Assembly (NCBI GenBank): GCA_028291285.1
Contig: JAQGIJ010000604.1
Coordinates: forward strand, 1-12,756
From: Phenylobacterium sp.
GTDB lineage: Bacteria > Pseudomonadota > Alphaproteobacteria > Caulobacterales > Caulobacteraceae
Reading direction: 5' to 3'
DNA: 12,756 nt
Shown here: piece by piece, positions 7,274-12,756 of the stretch
Layout of the letters: each line of letters opens with the position of its first letter
Numbering within the stretch: the first letter of the stretch is position 1
Notes under the pieces: model-generated
The model's input: only the letters and a program-made list of their open reading frames with translations
Told to the model about the DNA's origin: nothing
Database searches by the model: none
Position numbers and translations under genes: made by a program

Positions 7274-7481
7274 GCGCAGGTCCCCTCTCGATGATCGGTG
7301 ATGCTGTGCCTAAACCCTCATATAGGCGCGGGGTTCAGCCACCGCCGCGCCCCGCCAGGCCAGGCCAGCGGCGCGCCGCCTCAACGATTGGTAAGACTGG
7401 CGATCGATATGCGACAGCTTGGGGGCGCAGCCTCTAATCGACAAGGCTCCAATCGTGGGGCCTCCGGAAGGAGACGCCAAG
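7274..7481. promoter_or_regulatory. Divergent upstream region of the sugar-acid operon
   Basis: This 208-nt stretch lies between the dehydratase start (minus) and a putative small plus-strand gene. At 7281-7289 the minus strand carries GAGAGGGGA, a good Shine-Dalgarno seven nt from the dehydratase ATG. A TATATGAGG tract (minus, around 7316-7326) is the only AT-rich -10-like element, but it has no convincing -35 partner. GGAAGGAG at 7466-7473 serves the plus-strand small gene. I saw no clear operator palindrome for a GntR- or LacI-type regulator. Confidence 0.4.
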
Positions 7482-7625
7482 ATGAACTTCGAGGTCTTCC
7501 TGTTCGCCAGCGCCTTGGCCGCCGCAGCCCTTGGGGCCGTCCGCGGCCGTTGGGCGCAACCCATCGCGCGGATTCCGCTTGCCTGTGGCGCACGAGCCCA
7601 CGGCGTGGACCGCAGGCGGCCGTAA
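7482..7625 (+). CDS. Putative 47-residue small protein with hydrophobic N-terminus
   Basis: An uncertain small gene, not recognised. The ATG at 7482 is preceded by GGAAGGAG with eight nt spacing, one of the best ribosome sites in the window. The product begins MNFEVFLFASALAAAALGAV, a hydrophobic run of about 17 residues that could be a membrane segment or signal-like helix, followed by an Arg-rich polar tail. The tail has no pattern of its own and may be out-of-frame-like sequence; the protein could be shortened by mutation. It is divergent from the dehydratase and precedes another small gene by 217 nt. The alternative is a fortuitous reading frame in GC-rich intergenic DNA. Confidence 0.4.
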   Translation: MNFEVFLFASALAAAALGAVRGRWAQPIARIPLACGARAHGVDRRRP

Positions 7626-7842
7626 CAAGGCTATTCGGCCGCCGCATTCCTTAACAAGTCCAGAGTCTTGGACATTTGGCGGCGTTGGTTTCGACCCCGG
7701 CGCCAAATCTGTCCTGGATCAAATCGCTGATCGTAAAGACCCAATTCGGACCGCCTGCGACAACCTGACGGCGGCGTTCGGATTCCATTCAGAGTTCATG
7801 GGCCATTATCTTCAGGATGAGATTCGGGAGGGGATCCCCGTC
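7626..7842. promoter_or_regulatory. Gap between two small genes; inverted repeat GTCCA-6-TGGAC
   Basis: This stretch is open in the frame of the following gene but shows no protein-like pattern. It contains GTCCA (7658-7662) and TGGAC (7669-7673) separated by six bases, a candidate operator half-site pair placed about 170 nt before the start at 7843. ATG 7798 is an alternative start for the next gene with a weak ribosome site. Nothing else is recognised. Confidence 0.3.
7826..7833 (+). promoter_or_regulatory. Shine-Dalgarno choosing the 7843 start
   Basis: GGGAGGGG ends nine nt before ATG 7843. The upstream in-frame ATGs at 7531 and 7798 lack a comparable site, so the short 79-residue product is preferred. 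Confidence 0.55.
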
Positions 7843-8082
7843 ATGACCTTATCCAGCTATTCCGACGTCTTTTCCATCAGCCACGAACGCGGCTACGAGG
7901 AGGACATCCGGGTGGGCGACCTTGTGTCCACCGGCCCGAACCTCTTCCCGCACTTTGAAGTGGTCGCGGTCCATGGCGACAAGGCCTGGGTCCGCAACAT
8001 CGACAACGGCGGGGACCATCTGGCCCTGCTCGACCGCTGCCGCAGGATCAACGGACAGACCTTCGCCCAGGCCGCCGAATAG
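7843..8082 (+). CDS. Small hypothetical protein, 79 residues
   Basis: Not recognised. The product begins MTLSSYSDVFSISHERGY and has the look of a compact beta-rich domain: EEDIRVGDLVSTG, then HFEVVAVHGDKAWVRNID, then a C-terminal segment LALLDRCRRING. The pattern 'DLV...G...FEVVAV.GDKAWVR' recalls small SH3-like or KOW-like barrels, but this is only a visual impression. ATG 7843 is chosen because GGGAGGGG (7826-7833) sits nine nt upstream. The frame is open back to 7531, and ATG 7798 would add 15 residues with a poor ribosome site. It is followed after 127 nt by the second GH1-like gene on the same strand, separated by a hairpin, so it is probably its own transcription unit. Confidence 0.6.
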   Translation: MTLSSYSDVFSISHERGYEEDIRVGDLVSTGPNLFPHFEVVAVHGDKAWVRNIDNGGDHLALLDRCRRINGQTFAQAAE

Positions 8083-8147
8083 GCGCCCTTCGCCGCCCGC
8101 ACGTCCGGGCCTATCATCAGTGAACCACGGGCACGCCCCGGAGTTTT

Positions 8148-8182
8148 AAGCCCGCAGGGGCGCCTCGAGGCGCAAGGGGCTT
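8148..8182 (+). promoter_or_regulatory. Leader hairpin before the second GH1-like gene
   Basis: GCGCCTCGAGGCGC at 8160-8173 is a perfect 14-bp palindrome. It is enclosed by AAGCCC (8148-8153) and GGGCTT (8177-8182), which also pair, giving a two-part stem with asymmetric internal loops. The element ends just before GGAGG at 8186-8190 and 27 nt before the ATG. It could be a terminator for the preceding small gene, although no T-run follows, or an mRNA structure that affects translation of the glycosidase. Confidence 0.45.
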
Positions 8183-8209
8183 GTCGGAGGACCCGCTATC
8201 TCCGCTTTC

Positions 8210-9493
8210 ATGTTCGCCACGGGGATCGAGAACAGCATCCCCAGGATCAAGGATGGCCGCGTCCGCGTGGACCAGATGGAGTCCTGCGGCCACTACCGTC
8301 ACTGGCGTAAGGATTTCGACCTGGTCGAGGAGCTGGGCCTGCGCTTCCTGCGCTATGGCCCGCCGCTGCACACCAGCCTGGTGGGCGCGGACAAGTTCGA
8401 TTGGGAGTTCGCCGACGTCACCTTCGCGGAGCTGCGGCGACGCGACATCGTGCCGATCGTCGACCTTTGCCACTTCGGCGTGCCGGACTGGCTTGGCGAC
8501 TTCCAGAACCCGGACTTCCCCGAGGTGTTCGCCCGCTATTGCGCCGCCTTCGCCCGGCGCTTCCCGTGGGTGCAGATCTACACCCCGGTGAACGAGATGT
8601 TCATCTGCGCCCAGTTCTCGGCCAAGTACGGCTGGTGGAACGAGCAGGGCACGACGGACCTGACCTTCGTCACCGCGCTCAAGCACATCGTCAAGGCGAA
8701 CGTACGCGGCATGCAGGAGATCCTGAAGATCCGTCCCGACGCGATCTTCATCCAGAGCGAGTCCTCGGAGTACTTCCACGCCGAGAACCCCGCGGCGATC
8801 AAGCCGGCGGAAGTGGAGAACGCCAGGCGTTTCCTCTCGCTCGACCTCAACTACGGCCACCGGGTCGACTCGGAGATGTACGAGTACCTGCTGGATAATG
8901 GGATGACGCGTGACGAGTACCACTTCTTTCTGGGCAACTCGCTGCACCACCATTGCATCCTGGGCAACGACTACTACTGGACGAATGAGCACCGCGTCAG
9001 CGCCGACGGCATGAGCCGCGCCTCGGGCGAGATCTTCGGCTACTCCGAGATCACCCGGCAGTACTACAACCGCTACCGCCTGCCGGTGATGCACACCGAG
9101 ACCAACATCGCCGAGGGCCCGAACGGCGACGAGGCGGTGAACTGGCTCTGGAAGGAATGGGCCAACGTCCTGCGCGTGCGCAACGACGGCGTCCCCACCG
9201 TGGGCTTCACCTGGTACTCGCTGACCGACCAGATCGACTGGGACACCGGCCTTCGTGAGAGCAACGGGCGGGTGCACCCGGTGGGGCTCTACGACCTCAA
9301 CCGCGACATCCGTCCTGTGGGGCGCTCCTACAAGCAGCTGATCGCCGACTGGGGTGAAGTGCTGCCGACCCAGAGCGTCTGCCTCACCGTCCCGGTCGTC
9401 CCGCCGTCCGAGCACGAAGGCGCCGGCGCCGAGCGCCAGCGGCACGACGCGGGCCGCCTGCGCGCCTTCGAGCTGGCCAACGAAGGCAGCTGA
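8210..9493 (+). CDS. GH1-like glycoside hydrolase (family 1 glycosylhydrolase), NEM variant
   Basis: A 427-residue cytoplasmic protein (no signal peptide) with a (beta/alpha)8 glycosidase pattern. The acid/base candidate is Glu129 in TPVNEMF, where GH1 enzymes normally have NEP. The nucleophile candidate is Glu297 in VMHTETNIAEG. LRYGPPLHTS, LCHFGVPDWLG and FTWYSLTDQIDWDTG fit positions of the GH1 barrel and its C-terminal sugar-binding strand. I recall close relatives annotated only as 'family 1 glycosylhydrolase' or beta-glucosidase; the substrate is unknown. ATG 8210 is the only usable start after the in-frame stop at 8147, although the nearest GGAGG (8186-8190) is 19 nt away. The last ~40 residues (Pro/Glu/Arg-rich) lie outside the barrel. 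The aldose 1-epimerase starts nine nt after its stop, so the pair is very probably one operon acting on a released aldose. Confidence 0.85.
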   Translation: MFATGIENSIPRIKDGRVRVDQMESCGHYRHWRKDFDLVEELGLRFLRYGPPLHTSLVGADKFDWEFADVTFAELRRRDIVPIVDLCHFGVPDWLGDFQNPDFPEVFARYCAAFARRFPWVQIYTPVNEMFICAQFSAKYGWWNEQGTTDLTFVTALKHIVKANVRGMQEILKIRPDAIFIQSESSEYFHAENPAAIKPAEVENARRFLSLDLNYGHRVDSEMYEYLLDNGMTRDEYHFFLGNSLHHHCILGNDYYWTNEHRVSADGMSRASGEIFGYSEITRQYYNRYRLPVMHTETNIAEGPNGDEAVNWLWKEWANVLRVRNDGVPTVGFTWYSLTDQIDWDTGLRESNGRVHPVGLYDLNRDIRPVGRSYKQLIADWGEVLPTQSVCLTVPVVPPSEHEGAGAERQRHDAGRLRAFELANEGS

Positions 9494-9502
9494 GGCCGCC
9501 CC

Positions 9503-10609
9503 GTGCCGCCATCCGCTCTGTCCGAGCCGCTGCAGATCGGCGGCGCGCCCGTCGTCGCCCTGCGCGCCGATGACCTTCCCGCCGAGGGGGCCGCCTTCGT
9601 CTCGGCGCAGGTGCTGCCCGGCCGAGGCCTGATGCTGTTGCAGGCGCGGCTGCGGCTCCCCTCCGGCGAGGAAGTCGACGGGCTTGTCGCCCCGCCGGCG
9701 CGCGAGGCGGCGCGCGAGCTCGACGGCGGTCCCGACGATTTCGCCGGCAACAAGGCCTTCAGTTTCGGCGGCGCGCTGCTGGCGCCCTACGCCAACCGGA
9801 TCACCGGGCGGCCGGTCGCCGGCGCCCGGGAGATCGAGGCGACGGTGGACGGCCGGACGCTGCGGCTGCCGCGCAACTGGGGCGGCAAGGCGGCCGGCGC
9901 GCGGGAATACGCCATGCACGGCCTGATCCTGGACGCGCAGGTCCCGTTCGAGCAGCCCTCGCCGGACCGCGTGACGGGGCGGCTGGAGGCCGGCGACTTC
10001 GGTGGCCGTTGGCCCTCGCGCACCCAGATGGCGTTCGACTGGCGGCTGGCGGCGGGCGGACTCGAGCTCACGGTCACGGTGCGCAATTCGGGCGCCGAGC
10101 CCCTGCCCTTCGGCCTCGGCTGGCATCCTTATTTCGCGCTGCCCAGCGGCGATCGCCGCCAGGCCCGGCTGCGGCTGCCCGCTGCAGCGCGGACCGAGGT
10201 CGACAACTACGACGAGGTGCTGCCCACCGGCCGCGTGCTGCCGGTCGCGGGCGGCGCCTATGACTTCAACGCCGGGGAGGGCCGGCCGCTGGGCGAGCTC
10301 TACCTCGACGACTGCTTCACCGATCTGGTGCGCGAGGCCGGCCGCGCCGTCGTCGAGATCCTCGATCCGGCGGCGGCGGTGGGGCTGCGGATCAGCTCGC
10401 CGACGCCGCAGGTGAAGGCGGTCCAGGTCTATGCGCCGCCCGACAAGCCCTTCGTCGTGGTGGAGCCGCAGTTCAACCTCGCCGATCCCTACAGCGACGT
10501 CTGGCCAGGCGGCCGCGACACGGGCATGGCGCGGCTCGAGCCGGGCGAAAGCCTGACCTATGCCGTCCGCGTCGAACCGTTCGCGCTCGGGAACCACCTT
10601 ATCACCTGA
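9503..10609 (+). CDS. Aldose 1-epimerase (GalM-type mutarotase)
   Basis: Interconverts the alpha and beta anomers of galactose, glucose or a related aldose in the cytoplasm. The 368-residue length fits the family. His139 in YAMHG and His208 in GWHPYF are the substrate-binding and general-acid histidines, and Glu321 in VVVEPQFN the catalytic base. YANRIT near residue 97 is also a family hallmark. The start is a GTG at 9503, nine nt after the stop of the preceding glycosidase gene, with TGAGG formed at that stop codon seven nt upstream, so translation is likely coupled. Context points to anomers released by the upstream GH1-like protein and possibly feeding galactose oxidation. Specificity (galactose, glucose or other hexose) is not readable from sequence alone, so no gene symbol is assigned. 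Confidence 0.92.
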   Translation: MPPSALSEPLQIGGAPVVALRADDLPAEGAAFVSAQVLPGRGLMLLQARLRLPSGEEVDGLVAPPAREAARELDGGPDDFAGNKAFSFGGALLAPYANRITGRPVAGAREIEATVDGRTLRLPRNWGGKAAGAREYAMHGLILDAQVPFEQPSPDRVTGRLEAGDFGGRWPSRTQMAFDWRLAAGGLELTVTVRNSGAEPLPFGLGWHPYFALPSGDRRQARLRLPAAARTEVDNYDEVLPTGRVLPVAGGAYDFNAGEGRPLGELYLDDCFTDLVREAGRAVVEILDPAAAVGLRISSPTPQVKAVQVYAPPDKPFVVVEPQFNLADPYSDVWPGGRDTGMARLEPGESLTYAVRVEPFALGNHLIT

Positions 10610-10638
10610 GGGTTGTGGGGGGCCAACCCGAGGCTCCT

Positions 10639-10917
10639 ATGGACCGAGCGCCCAGCCAGGACGAACGCCGGGCGGGCGGCGAGATCGTCGATTTCGACGA
10701 GGCGCTCCTCGACGCCTGTTCGGTCGACGAGCTCTGCGAGATCATGACCGAGGCCGTCCTCCTGGCCCAGGCCTTCGCGCCGGAAGGCCCCGCGGCCGAG
10801 ATCGAAGCCCTGGCGAATTCCCTGCAGTCGGGTGTGCGGGACCTGGACATCGGCCGCGCCCACGCGCGCAGGCTGGCCGCTGCGCTGCGCCGGCTGGCCC
10901 GCGGGGCCCAAGCCTGA
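10639..10917 (+). CDS. Small hypothetical helical protein, 92 residues
   Basis: Not recognised. The visible pattern is a polar N-terminus (about 20 residues), an acidic stretch IVDFDEALLDACSVDELCEIM, then alanine/leucine-rich amphipathic helices ending in a basic segment (RAHARRLAAALRRLARGAQA). There are two cysteines (in the DACSVDELC stretch) and no membrane segment. ATG 10639 has GAGG five nt upstream and is preferred over GTG 10615, whose GAGGG is only two nt away. It begins 29 nt after the aldose 1-epimerase stop, so it could be the third gene of that operon. It converges with the hybrid kinase gene, with only four nt between the two stops, and a functional link to it is not shown. Confidence 0.6.
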   Translation: MDRAPSQDERRAGGEIVDFDEALLDACSVDELCEIMTEAVLLAQAFAPEGPAAEIEALANSLQSGVRDLDIGRAHARRLAAALRRLARGAQA

Positions 10918-10921
10918 TCGG

Positions 10922-12756
10922 CTATTCCGCGGCCACCCAGCCTTTGCCAGCCGCCGCCCGCGGCGCGGAGGCGGTCTCGTCCAGCAGCTTGCGGAGCTTC
11001 TGCGCCATGGCCGCGGTCTCGTACGGCTTGTCGAGGAGCGGGAACTCGACCTGGTCGGCGGCCGCCCCCTCGCCCACGAAGCCGGAGGTGAGCAGCACCA
11101 GGAGCCCGGGCCGAAGCTCGCGCGCGGTCCTGGCCAAACTGACGCCGCTCACGCCGCCAGGCATCACCACGTCGGTGAACAGCAGGTCGATTTCCGCGCT
11201 GGAGCGGATGATCTCCAGCGCCTCGGCGGCGTTGCTCGCGCAGGTCACCGGGTAGCCGAGGCCGGTGAGCAGATCCAGCGTCAGCGCCAGCACCGTGGCG
11301 TCGTCCTCGACCAGCAGGATCTTCTCCGAACCGCCGGTGATCACGGCCGCCGGCGCTTCCGGGCGCAAGTCCTGGGCCGGTTCGTTCGAAAGCGGCAGGC
11401 GCAGCGAGAAGGTCGAACCCTGGTCGACCTCGCTCTCCAGCTTCACCTCGCCCTCCGACTGGCGCACGAAGCCGTAGACCTGGCTGAGGCCCAGGCCCGA
11501 ACCCTTGCCCACCTCCTTGGTGGTGAAGAAGGGCTCGAAGACGCGATCGCGCACCTCCGGCGACATGCCAAAGCCGGTGTCCTGCACGGAAATGACCGCC
11601 CAGCCGTGATCCTCGCCGGCCTGTTCCTCGGTGCGGATGGAGACCACCCCGCCGTCCGGCATGGCGTCGCGGGCGTTGACCGCCAGGTTCAGCAGCGCGG
11701 TCTCCAGCTGGGTCGGATCCACGTGGGCGCAGAGCACGCCCTCGGTCAGCGCCAGATCGATCGTCACCGCCTCGCCCACCGCCTGGCGGACCAGCGGGGC
11801 GAAGTCGCGGATCAGCGCGTTGACGTCGAGGGTGATGGGGCTGAGGTGCTGGCGGCGCGAGAAGGCCAGCAGCTGCCGGGTGAGGTCCCGCCCGCGCTCG
11901 GCGGCCTGGCGGATGGCGTCGATGCGGCGGGCGCGGCGCGCCTCGTCCTCGGCCTTGCGGCCGAGCATGTCGACGTTGCCCAGCACCACGGTCAGCAGGT
12001 TGTTGAAGTCGTGCGCGACGCCGCCGGTGAGCTGGCCCACCGCCTCCATCTTGCGCGCCTGGGCGAGCTGCTCCTCCAGCTGGTGGCGGTCTGTGGCGTC
12101 GAGCAGGACCCCGAAGATCTCCCGCGGCGCGCCGTCGACGCTCGGCGCCAGCACCCCCTGGTCCTGCAGGATCCGGTACTGGCCGTCGGCGCAGAGCCAG
12201 CGGAACTCGCAGGAATAGCGTCCGCTCTTCGCCGCCCCGGCCATGGCCTGGGTCACCCTGGGCAAGTCCTCCGGATGGATGCGCGAGAGGCCGAACTCAG
12301 GCTCGCCGGTGAAGCGGTGGGCGGGAAAGCCGGTGATCTCCTCGATAACGTCGGAGACGAACTGCGGGGCGAACGGAGGCTCCAGGGTGCGCGAGGTGAA
12401 GACGATCGGCAACGACTGCAGGATCGCCCTCTGGCGCGCCTCGGTCTGGCGAAGCGCCCGCTCCGTCTGCGCCTTCTCGGCCTTCACCCGCGCGTGCTCG
12501 TCCAGCAGCCACTGCTGATAGGCGGACTGGCGTTTCACCTCCTCGGTCTTCAGATAAAGGTCGACCAGCACCGCCACCTTGGACTTCAGGATGAAGGGGT
12601 CCACCGGCTTGAAGACCACGTCCACGGCCCCGGCCGAGTAGGCCTGGAAGACGTGCGCCTCGTCGCGGAAGATCGCCGTCAGGAAGACGATGGGGGTGCG
12701 GCTGGTGCGCTTGCGCGAGCGGACCAGCTGGGCGGTCTCGTAGCCGTCCATCCCCG
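10922..12756 (-). CDS. Hybrid sensor histidine kinase/response regulator, N-terminus cut by window edge
   Basis: The visible part has 611 residues; numbering here starts at the first Met, 12751. Residues ~1-65 are the back half of a receiver domain (GMDGYET, conserved Thr in FLTA, Lys in FKPVDP). A coiled-coil linker spans ~68-108, and a PAS domain with PAC-like end spans ~110-222 ([18 protein letters not shown]). HisKA follows with the phospho-acceptor His247 in [11 protein letters not shown], then HATPase_c with N-box [16 protein letters not shown] and [11 protein letters not shown]-terminal receiver has acceptor Asp527 in [11 protein letters not shown] and Lys in LLDKPY. The kinase core is CckA-like. 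No membrane segment is visible, so it is probably a soluble phosphorelay protein receiving input from the first receiver or PAS. The aspartate of the first receiver lies beyond the window. No evidence ties it to the sugar genes. Confidence 0.93.
   Translation of the reverse strand, partial: GMDGYETAQLVRSRKRTSRTPIVFLTAIFRDEAHVFQAYSAGAVDVVFKPVDPFILKSKVAVLVDLYLKTEEVKRQSAYQQWLLDEHARVKAEKAQTERALRQTEARQRAILQSLPIVFTSRTLEPPFAPQFVSDVIEEITGFPAHRFTGEPEFGLSRIHPEDLPRVTQAMAGAAKSGRYSCEFRWLCADGQYRILQDQGVLAPSVDGAPREIFGVLLDATDRHQLEEQLAQARKMEAVGQLTGGVAHDFNNLLTVVLGNVDMLGRKAEDEARRARRIDAIRQAAERGRDLTRQLLAFSRRQHLSPITLDVNALIRDFAPLVRQAVGEAVTIDLALTEGVLCAHVDPTQLETALLNLAVNARDAMPDGGVVSIRTEEQAGEDHGWAVISVQDTGFGMSPEVRDRVFEPFFTTKEVGKGSGLGLSQVYGFVRQSEGEVKLESEVDQGSTFSLRLPLSNEPAQDLRPEAPAAVITGGSEKILLVEDDATVLALTLDLLTGLGYPVTCASNAAEALEIIRSSAEIDLLFTDVVMPGGVSGVSLARTARELRPGLLVLLTSGFVGEGAAADQVEFPLLDKPYETAAMAQKLRKLLDETASAPRAAAGKGWVAAE

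Noticed and set aside
5552..7294. 580-codon open frame on the plus strand opposite the dehydratase
   Set aside because: It mirrors the codon structure of the dehydratase; the predicted product is His/Arg/Ala-rich with no recognisable domain.
7310..7564. 84-codon minus-strand frame in the divergent region upstream of the dehydratase
   Set aside because: No ribosome site or protein-like pattern; it is opposite the putative plus-strand small gene and the promoter region.
8117..10597. 826-codon open frame on the minus strand across the glycosidase and aldose epimerase genes
   Set aside because: It is antisense to two well-recognised proteins, its product is rich in low-complexity Arg/Ala/Gly/His stretches, and it shows no family motif. 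Long antisense frames are usual in GC-rich DNA.
1..12756. CRISPR array, prophage, insertion sequence or toxin-antitoxin module
   Set aside because: No regularly spaced direct repeats, integrase or transposase motifs, or paired small toxin-like genes were found on either strand.

Overview
The window is GC-rich DNA (except the first ~220 bases) with dense, short-spaced genes, in-frame dicodon bias and long antisense open frames. These traits, together with the CckA-like hybrid kinase and the make-up of the sugar-acid pathway, suggest an alphaproteobacterium, most likely of the Caulobacterales (Caulobacter/Phenylobacterium-like). That placement is inferred from sequence character and recalled family resemblance, not from a search.

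Layout: (1) 1-221 is an AT-richer intergenic stretch with several inverted repeats. (2) galE (UDP-glucose 4-epimerase, minus strand) is divergent from (3) a 751-residue protein that fuses a GH1-like glycosidase domain to an RmlD-like NAD(P)-dependent reductase domain (plus strand). (4) A convergent minus-strand operon runs from 7273 down to 3745. It encodes an IlvD/Edd-family sugar-acid dehydratase, 2-dehydro-3-deoxygalactonokinase (dgoK), 2-dehydro-3-deoxy-6-phosphogalactonate aldolase (dgoA) and a small acidic protein. The first three genes overlap by 1 and 4 nt. (5) 7274-8209 is a sparse region with two small hypothetical genes and a hairpin leader. (6) A plus-strand group follows: a second GH1-like glycosidase, aldose 1-epimerase (galM-type) and a small helical protein. 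(7) The right edge carries a minus-strand hybrid histidine kinase (REC-PAS-HisKA-HATPase-REC), cut by the window end.

How the genes may work together: the dehydratase, DgoK and DgoA form the lower half of the DeLey-Doudoroff route (galactonate -> 2-keto-3-deoxygalactonate -> 6-phosphate -> pyruvate + glyceraldehyde-3-phosphate). The two cytoplasmic GH1-like proteins could release galactose or a related sugar, aldose 1-epimerase would interconvert anomers, and GalE would link to UDP-sugars. Galactose dehydrogenase, lactonase, transporter and regulator are not in this window. The least explained parts are the GH1-RmlD fusion, the second GH1-like protein with a non-standard acid/base motif (NEM instead of NEP), and four small genes of unknown role.
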